Source of the DNA: Skeletonema tropicum
Taxonomy: Eukaryota > Bacillariophyta > Thalassiosirophyceae > Thalassiosirales > Thalassiosiraceae
Length of the DNA: 64,000 bases
Reading direction: 5' to 3'
Assembly: GCA_037178625.1 (NCBI GenBank)
Contig: CM074136.1
Location: forward strand, 930,001 to 994,000
The number at the start of each line of letters is the position of its first letter. Position 1 is the stretch's first letter. Positions 52,376-63,009 of the stretch are shown here, one piece after another. The position numbers and the translations under genes were made by a program. The notes under the pieces were generated by a model. That model searched no databases, was not told the origin of the DNA, and saw only the letters and a program-made list of their open reading frames with translations.

Positions 52376-53080
52376 TCATGAGCTCAAGAGAAAGAATGAC
52401 TCCAGTGAGAAATCCAGAGAAGACTCTACTTGTAAGAACACTCTTAAGAGACATTTATCTCTATGGTCAAGCATTTGAATTTGTTGGTCGAAATAGCCGC
52501 GTAGGGCAGCTGCTTCAATTCCATCCTCAGACTCATCGTCTCCATGATATAGATCTAGGAGCATGTCCTGTGTCAACTTTGGTGCATCAAGGAACTTCAT
52601 CAGCAGTTCGCTGATGTCATGCATATCAATTGAGAAGACAAGAGCGGGCGATTCTAATAGAACGATATCTCCAGCAGAAAATGCCTGATTTGCAATAGCG
52701 ACTCTCCCCAACTCTCCCCCGGAATCAATACATTCTATCCCCAACAAAGCTATCAAATTATCCAGTGCCGGACGAAACTTTCGGAGTGTTGCTATCTCGC
52801 CAATAGAGAATGTCGCCTGGGTATTGGATGGTCCATCAATTGGCTGTTGAGTAGATGCTTCTGACCGACGACAAGTTTTCTCATGCTCTCTGCAGTGACA
52901 TTTTTCACACTCTCTATCATGGTATTGAGCTCATTTGCAACGACTGCACGTTAGTAGCTTCTTCCCCCTTCTTGCAGGAGTGTTGCAGTAAGAGCACAAT
53001 GGAACATCATGCAATGTCTCTTCGTGCGTGGAAGTATTTGAACAGAAGAAGTGATGGATAGTAGCGGTTGACTTATTATC
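52376..53080 (-). pseudogene. SMYD-like MYND-SET gene, broken
   Basis: On the minus strand from about 53080, a frame contains a MYND zinc finger (CSYC ... LLTCSRC ... REC ... REHEKTC). It is interrupted by an in-frame TGA directly after CSRCK, and the usual YC ligand is replaced by YH. After about 45 residues the beginning of a SET domain follows (GRVAIANQAFSAGDIVLLES, PALVF), then a helical segment that ends at 52376 without the SET core (NHSC, GEEL) downstream. MYND-SET proteins are lysine methyltransferases. This copy lacks the catalytic part and has a lost zinc ligand and a stop, so it is most likely dead. Confidence 0.65.
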
Positions 53081-54094
53081 TATGCACTCACCTGAAAGCA
53101 AGAAAAGTATATGATGCGTTAGTTATATACATCAACTATAAGGGAAGCAAACATCAAACAAACTGCCATCATATATTATCCTTCAGTATATATTATTTGG
53201 ACTCAGATCAAAAATCCAATCGAATAACTCATATCCCCAACAAAAAAAGTTGAGCATCTCACATCTCAACCATACTCCATCAAACACATCCAAAAAGAAC
53301 AATCTCCACCCCCCTCCCCCTCTCCCTTTTTAATGCATCAAACACACGTTTTTATGAACCAGTTGTTTTAGCCACCTTTTGTGACCAACCGAGAACCGCA
53401 TGCCAACACACACAAAAAGAGTGAGGGGATTGAGAGCCGACACTGCCTCTTTGAATAGTTGTTGGGATTGATGATGCAAGTTTCATACGGCACTTCCTAA
53501 AATGGAAATCATCATTGTCCAATTATATACAAATGATAGGATGGAACTCTCTCTCTCTCTGCATGAATAGATACAAGTCATACGAATCTTGCCGCTTCGT
53601 CTCTCGTTCACTCTCTCTATTACGTGTCTCATTTACTAGTGTTTAGAGGCATCATGCAAGTGAGCCTTATCGACCATATCTTTAGATAGTCCGAACCCAG
53701 TGCTTTTGGGCATTCATCGACAACGTTTCGTGGAAGAGAGAGAGAGAGAACGAGAGGAGCGTACATCCATCATGTTGTAGCGGATTTTGTGCGTTTCATA
53801 ACTTACGCTTGCTGCGTGAAAAACAGTCAGTTCAGAGTTCAGGTAGGAGGTCATCATAATTCTTCTTCGTTACTGTCACATCATGGAGTTGATGATAATG
53901 TTGCTCTGCTCACAGACAGTTCCTATCACTGCGATGGCGGTGGACTAAGTAGTAGTGATGGGTGCGTAAGAAGTAAGTAGACCATCTTGATTATTTTGGT
54001 TCGTGGTGTGCGTGTGGTAGGTGGTAGGTGTGGCTGGTGGCCGGCGGGCGGGCTGTGTGGACGGAGGTGAGTGGATGGCTGAGGGCTGAGGTTG
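53081..54094. other. 1 kb intergenic with CT/GA simple repeats
   Basis: Pyrimidine runs at 53550-53560 and 53600-53620, GA runs at 53730-53760, and TGGTAGG/GGCGGGC repeats at 54010-54055. No gene recognised. Confidence 0.5.
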
Positions 54095-55827
54095 ATGGCT
54101 AATAACGTACGGTGTCACAGCGTCAATAAAATAGGAGTAGCTGAGTGCAAGTGTCAAGCTTTTGCACCGCTCATTTTTTCATGTGTTGGTTATTGCCAAT
54201 TGCCCAGCAGATGCAAGCATACTTATTCTCCACCAATCCCAATGCAGTGCATCGACTTTATCCGAGAGAAAATTGCAGAGAAAGAAGAACTGCCCAGTTG
54301 CCAAGATAAAAAAGAGGGAAATGGCCACTTCATCCAAGGTCTCATCATCGGGCGTCGATCTCTGGGAAGGAATCTTTCATTTGCAGATGTAGCAGTCACT
54401 CAATCTGCAGCTCGCAATAATGAAACAAACGATAGTAATGATGTGTCAATAAACATCATATTTACTCGCCAGTCATTTTTTGGCCCGAAGGACAATACTG
54501 ATACTCTCAACGAACCCTTTCCGACGCAAAAGACCAGTTTACCCTACGGTGCTTCAATAATAGCGCAGCTGGGACACTGTCAAAAAGTCAAATCGAAAAT
54601 TACTGGACTCATCGAAGATGTATGGGAAGTTACGCGTTGGAAGATAACCGAGCACCCCAAGGAGTTGGCAAAAGACATGGCGTCTTTAATGATTGATAAT
54701 AACAATGAACAACAAAATAATGAAGTAGGTGAGCAATCTTCGTCCCAGCAAGAAGAGAGCAATAACAAACGTGTAATTATTGGGAATGGGGCAATGTCAT
54801 GTTCCGACTATTTGAAAGTCCGTAAAAATGCATCCGAAATGGCAAACAAGCGTAAACAACAACTTCTTCTCGATCGAAAGAGCGATGCAGTTGACATCCG
54901 TTGTCCAACCAAGGATCAAAGTAGAAGAAATAATAGAGCTATGAAGGAATCAAACAATACAAAATCTACAATACCAGAGAAGAACAAATTGAATAACAGT
55001 ATGGAATCTGAATTCAATCATGGAGGCAAGCAGGCAAAAGCCAAGAGAGCCAAGATATTCGCATCGTGGATATTGGAAACTTTCTTTGGAATTCCAATGT
55101 CTGCAGAATCAATGATGGGGAGCATTCCAACATGACAGATTGGATCATTTTTGTCAGCCTTGCCAAAGCAGCAATGATGATGCTCCAGCAAAACAACATA
55201 TTCCACAACAAATGCATGTATTTGATGTTGCAGGGGGTAAGGGACACCTTTCACTAGAGCTAATATTGCATCAAACGCTAGCTACTGCTATGGCACCTGT
55301 CATAATATCTAGATGTACAATTGTTGATCCAATGGTTCGCAAGAGTGATGCAAGGCACCGGCAGGCAAAGTTGAGGAAGGCAGAATCTCGTCTACGGAAG
55401 CAACAAAATCATGATGGAGTAGTGGGTACTATTGACCATATCGCTACTTACTTCACTAAGGGATAGCTTCACCGAGATTTACAACCAAACAATTCCAAAT
55501 CTTGATCTGAAAGAAGAGAGCAGGCCAATAATACCTACAACTACATTGTTGCTGGGACTTCATCCAGATGAATGCACGGAAGATATACTTGACGCAGCTT
55601 TAGAGCATGACTTATCAGTGGCTATAATCCCGTGTTGCCTCTTTACCTCCCTCTTTCCTTCTCGAACGATAAAACGAAGTAGCAATGGAGTAGATAAAGA
55701 AGTTCCAGTGACAGACTACGATGATTTTATTCAGTATTTGCTAGACAAGGATGAAAGTTTGCAACTGCACACACTGCCATTTGAAGGCAAAAACAAAGTC
55801 ATCTACAGGAAAATAAAGTCAGGTTAA
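54095..55827 (+). CDS. SAM-dependent methyltransferase with an N-terminal OB-like segment, two +1 frame breaks
   Basis: Three consecutive frames make one protein. The first (54095-55135) has GLIIGRRSLGRNLSFADVAV, which resembles an OB-fold entry, a variable middle, and RAKIFASWILETF. The second (about 55120-55466) has the SAM-binding loop VFDVAGGKGHLSLELILHQ and CTIVDPMVRK. The third (about 55463-55827) has LLLGLHPDECTEDILDAALE and IIPCCLF, the expected later core strands. Removing one G from GGGG at about 55115-55118 and one from GGG at about 55460-55462 joins all three. The start is uncertain; MQCIDF further in is an alternative. An RNA substrate is a guess from similarity to TRM13-like enzymes. 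The breaks could be assembly errors. Confidence 0.65.
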
Positions 55828-55837
55828 ATCATGGTAA

Positions 55838-57288
55838 TTATCCTTTCAAAAACGACACAATCTCAGACGCGACATCTCCAACTGTATCCGGGTCAGCATG
55901 GAAGTGATGGCTTCCCTTCAACAACTTCATACGACTGGGTTTCAGTATGTTGTCCACAGCCGATTGACTCCAGCTGTCGACGGGCCATCCATCCTGAGCC
56001 ATGATTATAGAAACAGGGACGTTTGAATTACAGACATCAGTGTACATTGCCTCCACTTGCTCTCGCGTATAGTATTGAAGAGATGGCCACTGCAGTCGAG
56101 GATCATGACGGAATGAAACTGGTCGGTTATCATTTTGGCTTATTGCATCAGTAGTTACTGCAGCATCAACAGTAGCCCTCAACACCATATCTCGTGCCGC
56201 CTCCTCTGATAAGTACTGATCACCCGGCATTCTTCTCGTTGTATCCAATCTAGCCTCAATCGCTGCATCTACATTAGGATACACTTTTGCTCGAGTAGGA
56301 CCACCATTGGTTCCATCTGGAAAGAGAGTTTTGTTACTTTTCAGTCTTCGTTGGCATGCGGCTCGGACATGTCGAGAACAATCATTGGCATTGCGAGCCA
56401 ATGGTCCCGCCCCCTCCAACAATGTTACTGATGAGAATAATTCTGGGAAGGCATGCTACCAATACTACGGATACTCCAGCTCCCATTGAGTGACCGATTA
56501 GGTTGATTTTGTCATCCCTCTCATTGTCAGTTCTTTCATTAACATTGCTATTGTTAGCTCCAATGGTTCCTTGTGCAGAGTTATTTGAATTAACATTTGC
56601 ATTGATATTACCAACCACAGTTCGTGTTGCACCACCACTTCCACCGTTATTCCCCTTGCCCCATTTTAATGCCTCGATACACTCTAAGGACATAGTATGC
56701 TAATTAAATATAGGTTGAAATAGAATACAGATGAGATGAGTATAGGTAACTGGATAGTGAATGATGGAATTGATGCTAGAGAGGAAAGTAAAGCACGATA
56801 TCTTACCATACTGATTGAAACACAAACAATATTTTGACGATTGAATTATGCCAGAAGCGTGAGGAAACTACAATACAATTGGCATAAACGGAACTTCCAC
56901 TCCATAATACAAATAACTCACCTCTGCAAGCAACTGAGGAGGCCCATCCACACTCTTATGTCCAGATAAGCCATGACCAGGAAAATCCAGTGCCAAAATC
57001 TCCATCGGCTGCTGCTGCTCCTGTTCCTCCGACGAGGGAGTAGGATCAAGAAGAAGTGGGGCCAATCGATTAAAAGACGCAGCATTATCTAACCAGCCGT
57101 GGAGACATAGAATCTTTTTGGTGGGTAATGTTATTACTCAGATCTTTGTTGCTCCAACTCTTGACAACGAGTTTGACTCCATCACTACATGTGAATGTTC
57201 GTTCGGATGTGGAGATGGACGTCATGGTGATGCTTCGGGCGCTCTTTGTTAGTGCAGTGGCCGCTAGCAGCGCTAATGTTCTTTTCAT
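55838..57288 (-). CDS. Alpha/beta-hydrolase (MEST/SERHL-like), two exons, two +1 frame breaks
   Basis: Exon 1 runs from ATG 57288 to 56922, an intron of 222 nt (56921-56700, GTGAGT...TTAG) follows, and exon 2 runs 56699-55838. The N-terminus (MKRTLALLAATALTKSARS) may be a targeting peptide. Fold motifs in order: ILCLHGWLDNAASF (oxyanion HG), LALDFPGHGLSGH, GHSMGAG (nucleophile Ser in G-x-S-x-G), TLLEGAGPLARN, and GSHHFHADP with the catalytic His. One extra A in the A5 run (57115-57119 on the + strand) and one extra base near 56445-56450 put these motifs in different frames. An Asn/Gly-rich insert precedes the nucleophile elbow. Substrate unknown. With frames repaired all catalytic motifs are present. 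Confidence 0.7.
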
Positions 57289-57524
57289 TGATTTTAAGAT
57301 TTCCGTTAATTTCAATATATTGGGACATAAAGCGGCGTGTAGAGCACAGCATATAATGTGGTAGAGGCCGCTACAAGTTTCATGGCATGGAGAAAGAAGA
57401 AAAAAAGGAAGGGGATTTCTCTTTTTCTACGGTGGGTAACGATGGAATTGGTATTAGATTGGCCGCCCTCTGACGTCCTCTCTACAACAACTTACCGCCA
57501 TCAGCATGGCATCCTATCATTGCT

Positions 57525-58685
57525 ATGCCTCCCAAGAATGCACCCAGATTCCTCGACTATCGGCAACAAAAGCTGCCGCTAGACGTCGCTCTAACATTCA
57601 GACTTCCTCCTACAGTTGATGACAGTAGCAACGCACGTGATCTAATACTCTCTGGACGTGTACTCGTGAACAACATCACAGAGCGGAGCTGCCATCGACT
57701 AGTCGATCGTTTGGATGATACCATTAGTGTCATTCCTAAAGATGATGCATCGGCCGTAGTTCCAATACCATTCATTGTCAAACCCAAGTATTTTATCTGT
57801 TATAAACCTCGTGGAGTAGTGTGCTCACGACGAAGGAATGAGGGGATAGATCGGGAAGACTCCGTGTTGATATCCGATTGGCTTGCACAAGTGTTTCAAG
57901 CTGCCGCCGAGAACAGTATTACCGGCGCTAACGACAACAATCACGAAACAATCAAGACTGTAGGACGACTAGATGAAGAGTCAGAAGGGATGCTGCTATT
58001 AACGAATGATGGATCCTTCTCAAGATTACTTTGTGATCCTGAGTTTGGATTGACGAAGACATATCGAGTTGTTGTTCGGGGTAGTGGCTACGACAGATTG
58101 ATGACTGAAGTTATCGCTGGGCAGTCTGATATTCAAAATAATGAAGATTGTGTGACCAACGAAAACGTATTTGCTCATAATAATGAGCTCATGACGAAGA
58201 GAGTCTCTGAACGGATTGAAAGTGCAAATGATACACCAACCGTAACAACAGACATCAATGGTAAACAAACCATTCATCATTTCCCATTTGAACAGTGCAA
58301 TGTCCTCGATGTTGGCAAGCTTCCATCCCAACATACATCAGATGGAAGCTACTATGCTCTTATAGATTTGGTATTACGAGAGGGCAAACGACACGCGGTT
58401 CGTCGTATTTGCAAAAATGCTCAATTGCGAGTATGTTATCTCTCTAGGATATCAGTGGAGGGGTTGGATGGTCAATATGGCATAGTGAAGCCGGAATCTA
58501 TCGCAGAGGCGCAAAGAAATGGGTTTATACCTGGTGGACGACATCGAGATGTTGTGTTGAATGGAAAGTTGATATCTCGATCGGATCATGATAACAACAG
58601 CATGACTCTGTTACATTCTGGTCATGTTGTCGAGTTGAGTGATTGCGACGTTGATCGAATATTCGCTTTACGGACTCAACATTAA
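57525..58685 (+). CDS. RsuA/RluB-type pseudouridine synthase
   Basis: An intact 386-residue ORF. The N-terminal part (PLDVALTFRL ... ARDLILSGRVLVNN) resembles an S4 RNA-binding domain. The catalytic domain has YKPRGVVCSRR, the active-site aspartate in TVGRLDEESEGMLLLTNDG (about D150), LTKTYRVVV and LREGKRHAVRRICK, all typical of the RsuA/RluB/E/F family that modifies rRNA uridines. A long hydrophilic insert (about residues 200-255) is not usual. No organelle presequence is evident at this start. A partial second copy lies downstream in two pieces (59433-59931 and 63010-63225). Confidence 0.9.
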   Translation: MPPKNAPRFLDYRQQKLPLDVALTFRLPPTVDDSSNARDLILSGRVLVNNITERSCHRLVDRLDDTISVIPKDDASAVVPIPFIVKPKYFICYKPRGVVCSRRRNEGIDREDSVLISDWLAQVFQAAAENSITGANDNNHETIKTVGRLDEESEGMLLLTNDGSFSRLLCDPEFGLTKTYRVVVRGSGYDRLMTEVIAGQSDIQNNEDCVTNENVFAHNNELMTKRVSERIESANDTPTVTTDINGKQTIHHFPFEQCNVLDVGKLPSQHTSDGSYYALIDLVLREGKRHAVRRICKNAQLRVCYLSRISVEGLDGQYGIVKPESIAEAQRNGFIPGGRHRDVVLNGKLISRSDHDNNSMTLLHSGHVVELSDCDVDRIFALRTQH

Positions 58686-58850
58686 AACTTGTAACCTATG
58701 GCAAGTGCAAAGTAAACACTCTCAAATATCTCTTAACTAATCCTAATAACGAACCAACGCACATCACCAGATATTCGCAAGTAGTAATCAGCCCTCCCTA
58801 GCAATTGTATTCACTGCAATACATTTGTTCCTAATGTAGACGCTGAAATC

Positions 58851-59420
58851 GTGAATACTCAGTGTCAGTACCTGCCGTGGCGCTTCTCTAAAATCGAATC
58901 ACTGGATGGGTATACAAATCTTGAGCCAAAATCGTCAGTGTCTGAGAGTGAGGAAATCTATCTAGCTAGGCAAAAGCGCATCGAAGCAATAGTCGAAGGT
59001 GAAGATCCAAATCAAACTATACTGCATCCGAATCTGTGTCTGCGGTGAGGCCAAGTCTCGGCATTGCTGTACTTGCAATACTTGACCCCGAGAAGCGAGC
59101 AATGGCGACTAGATTGTTACAAATAGATGCTGCGCCTGATTGCAACCTATCTTACAACAATGCATACAATGCATACATCATTCAGCATGAGAGCCTCAAA
59201 AGGCTATGTCCAGGCCGATGGCTCGATGATGGGATCATCAATGGATTCAACAAGCTCATCCTCGGACACATTTTCTCTTCTCATTACATGAGTCAGCTTC
59301 CTTCGGCCGCTGCTGAAGTCATCTATGAACAAAATCCTACCACCACCTGAAAGCAGCGCTCCATTCGAGTCGCACCGCTAAATAAGTGTCCACGATTTTT
59401 CATCGCCTCAAAATGAGACG
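58851..59420 (+). pseudogene. Ulp1-like (C48) peptidase fragment
   Basis: Two frames, 58851-59048 and 59036-59350, join by a one-base shift near 59040. The second contains LKRLCPGRWLDDGIINGFNK, the entry motif of Ulp1/SENP cysteine peptidases (W-L-x-D-x-x-I-x-x-[YF]). The catalytic His, Asp and Cys regions are absent downstream. Ulp1-like domains are common cargo of plant and protist DNA transposons, so this may be element debris between the two pseudouridine synthase copies. Confidence 0.55.
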
Positions 59421-59432
59421 GTGATTTGGGGG

Positions 59433-59931
59433 AAGATGAAGAGTCAGAAGGGATGCTACTGTTAACTAATGATGGTTCATTCTCGAGATTACTTTGTGAT
59501 CCTGAGTTTGAATTGACGAAGACATATCGAGTTGTTGTTCGGGGTAGTGGATACAACAGATTGATGACTGAAATTATTGCTCATTCCAAATGAAGTTTGC
59601 TTGATCAACGAGAACAAAGAATTTGCTCATAATGAGCTCATGAGGAAGAGAGTCTCCGAACGGATTGAAAGCGCAAATGATACACCAACTGTAACAACAG
59701 ATATCAATGGTATACAAACCATTCATCATTTCCCATTTGAACTTGAACAGTGCAGTGTCCTCGATGTTGGCAAGCTTCCATCCCAACATTCCTCCGACGG
59801 AAGCTACTATGCTCTCATAGATTTGGTATTACGAGAGGGCAAACGACACGCGGTTCGTCGTATTTGCAAAAATGCTCAATTGCGAGTATGTTATCTCTCT
59901 AGGATATCAGTGGAGGGACTTGATGGTCAAT
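59433..59931 (+). pseudogene. Second pseudouridine synthase copy, 5' piece
   Basis: Begins at DEESEGMLLLTNDGSFSRLL (equivalent to residue 151 of the intact gene) and continues to SVEGLDGQ. An internal stop lies near 59590 (IIAHSK then TGA), where the intact gene has about 36 nt more. The first 150 codons are missing. The alignment ends abruptly at GATGGTCAAT. Confidence 0.85.
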
Positions 59932-60048
59932 TTTTCGAGATGAGAGGATTGATCGGATTTATTGGAAAGCACAGATAGGCATCTCATACTCAAGATACGA
60001 TACATTCTTATGTACTTCCTTACTTTTATGTACGGAATATTACACCCC

Positions 60049-60081
60049 TCGGGCGCAGCCCGAACCCTCGTACGAGGGTTC
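60049..60081. repeat. Hairpin plus perfect 20-bp palindrome
   Basis: TCGGGC-GCA-GCCCGA at 60049-60063 is followed by GAACCCTCGTACGAGGGTTC at 60062-60081, a perfect palindrome, and then CCGC-GAG-GCGG. A related palindrome (CCCTCGGATCCGAGGG) lies at 61869-61884. They bracket the recombinase-like ORFs and could be element ends or recombination sites. Confidence 0.8.
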
Positions 60082-60253
60082 CGCGAGGCGGAGCCGAGCC
60101 ACCACGCACATCTCCCCGTGATGTGAGCAAAATTCTCACCATCACCATGACACCGGCGGCCGCGCAGCATACTGTATGTAACTCGACAACCCCTCTCCTT
60201 CCGCTGCACTACTACAAAATAAATAATAATCTGACACTCCCGCTTCTTCAATT

Positions 60254-61672
60254 ATGAGTAATGATGCACAGAAGGCGCCCCCACCAACGGCGGCAGCGGC
60301 CAATCTGGGGTTGGCAGATAAGACCGTCGAAGGCGACGCCACTGCTATAAAACAGGTGAACAAATATTTAACACAGTTCAACCAATGGCCAGGAGCCAGG
60401 AGTCGACTCAATCCGTGATATAACGGAAGAACATGTGGAGGGTGAATGCCTCAAGAATTTCTTCTTGAATTTTGCTCATTGGTTGGGCACTGGGCACAAC
60501 TCCCATAAAAAAAGATCGCGGAGAAGGGTACCTTGAATATTCAGCAAAGGAAACTTATTACAAGTCAGCGAAGCGGGTGTTAACCAAAATGTTCCCCACA
60601 AACATCTTCAACGGATGATTCGAAGGATTGGCACGCTAGTACGAAATCATACTTTGAGACACAATGCAAACGCAGTCGTATTAACAACGAAGAGGAAAAA
60701 ATAGAGAGGAAAACTGAGCCTCTTTACAGTAATCTAGCATTCAGCTTAACGGTTGAAAGGGCGAAATATTTGGAGACGGAGCGTGTAGATGCTAATTCGG
60801 TTGCACAGTCCATCGTCTATAATGTCGAAAACTACGACTCCGCCACAATAATATTGAGTACGAGCACCGTCGGGCAGCGTTCACGTCACGATCGATGAGA
60901 AAGGGCAGCATGACCGAGTTTAAGTTACACCGAGATCTATCTTACGAGGAGAAACTTGCTCGCAGTGGACATACAATTGGTGGCAGGGGGCCGGAAAGGA
61001 ACAGCAATGCAGAAGGTTACATTGCCTCTACGCCTGGCATGAATTCTCCCGGTGGATCGGCTATGGCAGGATACAAAAACTGTCACATGCAGCCCCAGCC
61101 GATGAGCTTTGCCGTCTTGGGACAGGGGTGCTTGATACATTCCAGCGACTTGTGGATGCCCTTTTTGTCAATGATGTGCCGGAACTACATAAGGGAGGAA
61201 AGCTACGCCCACTTCTCAATCTTTGTGCTGCACGCCTTATTGGATCATTGACAGAGCTAGTGAAGGATGTCACTTACACCCATCCTATTGTGCAAAAGAT
61301 TATTGCAGGGGAATGACTGCTACTGCCATGGTCATCACTTCCGAGCAGTGGAAGGAGTTGTGCAATTTGGAGCCGACCGATCTCGATAATGATATCAATC
61401 GCAGGAGATTCCTGGTGAGTACTGAAAAGGCAACATTGGATAAGGTTGTCGAACTTGAAGTGCAAGCACAGCTTCGGCGAAGCGGCAAAAGAAGCAAGAC
61501 AACATCAAGTATTTACAGTCTTGCTGAGAGAATGCAAAAGTTGACGAAGAAATGGAAAGACGAGGGTATGAGTGATTTAGAGATTAAGAACAAAATTCTT
61601 CGTGAGATAGGAATTCAAAGTGGACAGCAATCACTCCGTGATGTATTGGCTCGGAGAAGTTCTAGGACTTAG
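60254..61672 (+). pseudogene. Decayed recombinase-like ORF series
   Basis: From ATG 60254, MSNDAQKAPPPTAAAANLGL leads to KQVNKYLTQFNQWPGARSRL and a stop. In the next frame ITEEHVEGECLKNFFLNFAH and YLEYSAKETYYKSAKRVLTK look like the core-binding helices of a tyrosine recombinase (a segment with N-terminal SAM-like fold). Further blocks follow in changing frames: WHASTKSYFETQCKRSRI, GHTIGGRGPERNSNAEGY, LHKGGKLRPLLNLCAARLIG, and a final Lys/Arg-rich helical ORF (61223-61672). The catalytic R, H-x-x-R and Tyr are not visible, so the recombinase call is tentative. Confidence 0.35.
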
Positions 61673-61868
61673 TTAATTGTTATGTAATAGTTCAAAGTGG
61701 ACAGAAATCACTTCGTGATATTGCTTGCTCGACCTGTGTTTATTATTATTTATCCAAGCACGTGTATTATTTGCTCTAGTTAATAGGATGGAGATCTACG
61801 AGTATGTGGAATTTACTTGTACTATGTACTTCTAAGTACTCCTCTCCAACCCTCGGAAATGGAACGAA

Positions 61869-61884
61869 CCCTCGGATCCGAGGG
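61869..61884. repeat. Perfect 16-bp palindrome
   Basis: CCCTCGGATCCGAGGG, preceded by GAA, mirrors the arrangement at 60062 (GAACCCTCG...). Confidence 0.8.
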
Positions 61885-62081
61885 GTGTCCGTTTCCCCCC
61901 GGAATGTGACCGGTGACACCATGGCCTTCTCGTTGTGGTCTTCATGGGCGGGATTGCATGCCTTGACTCTCTTGGTGATGAAATAATACACACTGCTTTG
62001 CCATGAAACACAACACAGCAATAATTTTGAATTAACCGTGGTAAAAGTTAGCCATAAAGATAAAGAGAAAAAGAGAACGAG

Positions 62082-62633
62082 ATGAAGAATATTTTCGTAT
62101 TGTTCCTTGTCTTTGTTGTTCTTCCTAACTTAGTCTTAGTCACTTCGGCAAAGTCTAATACTGGTAAGCTGGTCAATTTGAATTTGACTATTGCTGATTC
62201 AAATGAATTGCCCGTGTTCTCATCGAGTATTTCATCCCTTTCTAATGAAGAAGATGATACTAGGCTGCTTCTAAGATATGGTTGTCGTCATTTAAAAAAC
62301 AGCAGACAGTGCAACATGGTCAGGCCTTGCTATTGGGATCGGCGTAGATCGAAGTGCGTAAGAATAGGAAACGTTGGAGGTGGGCCAACTCAAGGGAATG
62401 AGAATGAGGACAATAATTGCAGCAAATACAACAATGCCCAACAATGCTCAAGTAGGGGTGTGACTGAAGGATGCGTCTGGCAAGGCCATGATCTTGGATG
62501 CTGTGCCGCAACGGAAGGAATGAATGCGTTTGTAGATCCAGGTGAAATTATTGTGCAACTAAAGTGTCGAACAGCTACTGTCAGCATTCGTGTTAGTACG
62601 TCTTGTGCCCTGAATCAATGCGCAATCGTCTAA
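62082..62633 (+). CDS. Small secreted Cys-rich protein
   Basis: A 183-residue ORF with an N-terminal signal peptide (FVLFLVFVVLPNLVLVTSA). After an acidic Ser-rich pro-region come two similar Cys modules: CRHLKNSRQCNMVRPCYWDR...KCV and CSKYNNAQQCSSRGVTEGCV-W...GCC, i.e. C-x(6-7)-QC-x(5-8)-C-x-W-x(6-7)-C. A third Cys group closes the protein (CRTATVSIRVSTSCALNQC). Internal duplication of the module is plain. Such proteins in diatoms are usually extracellular or cell-wall associated; no function can be given. The gene lies inside the 3.1-kb insertion and may be its cargo. Confidence 0.65.
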   Translation: MKNIFVLFLVFVVLPNLVLVTSAKSNTGKLVNLNLTIADSNELPVFSSSISSLSNEEDDTRLLLRYGCRHLKNSRQCNMVRPCYWDRRRSKCVRIGNVGGGPTQGNENEDNNCSKYNNAQQCSSRGVTEGCVWQGHDLGCCAATEGMNAFVDPGEIIVQLKCRTATVSIRVSTSCALNQCAIV

Positions 62634-63009
62634 TTCCTTACCAAGAAGCGAGGCACAAGCACAAAGGATGATATTGTGTACCGAAAAAATGATACCACTT
62701 CGTACCCATTTGGGTGAGATTCCCGCACAGTAGATGAAAGAGCCCTGCAATGAATTCATAATGTTTGGTTTGCTGATTTTGCTTGCAGTTTGCTTTTCTT
62801 CAACTTTAAAATGCATAGTGAGTAGTCATAAACATATCTCCATAAGCTTGCTGTAATTTGGCTGTTCGATTCCTCCTTCTTCGCACGATCAATTATTGAT
62901 TGCTTAGCAGCAGCTGGAAGGCGAGAAGGTGGAACACCTTCCACTGGAGTACCTGCCGACGCTGGAAATCCTTGTCACGGCGGCCTTGAGATGATAGAGA
63001 GCGAGATTC
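62634..63009. other. Right part of the insertion, no gene seen
   Basis: Short unrecognised frames only. The junction with the pseudouridine synthase fragment is near 63010. Confidence 0.45.

Larger units (their letters stand above)
59932..63009. mobile_element. 3.1-kb insertion splitting the second pseudouridine synthase copy
   Basis: The two pieces of the duplicate (59433-59931 and 63010-63225) are adjacent in the intact paralogue, so this block was inserted. It contains recombinase-like ORF relics (60254-61672), strong palindromes at 60049-60081 and 61869-61884, and a secreted-protein gene (62082-62633). Ends show no long terminal inverted repeat, and the target duplication is unclear (AAT or AT at most). 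More than one event may be involved. Confidence 0.7.

Noticed and set aside
52376..53080. Selenoprotein with Sec in the MYND finger
   Set aside because: The TGA is at a non-ligand position, an adjacent zinc ligand is replaced by His, and the SET domain is truncated; a pseudogene explains all of this.
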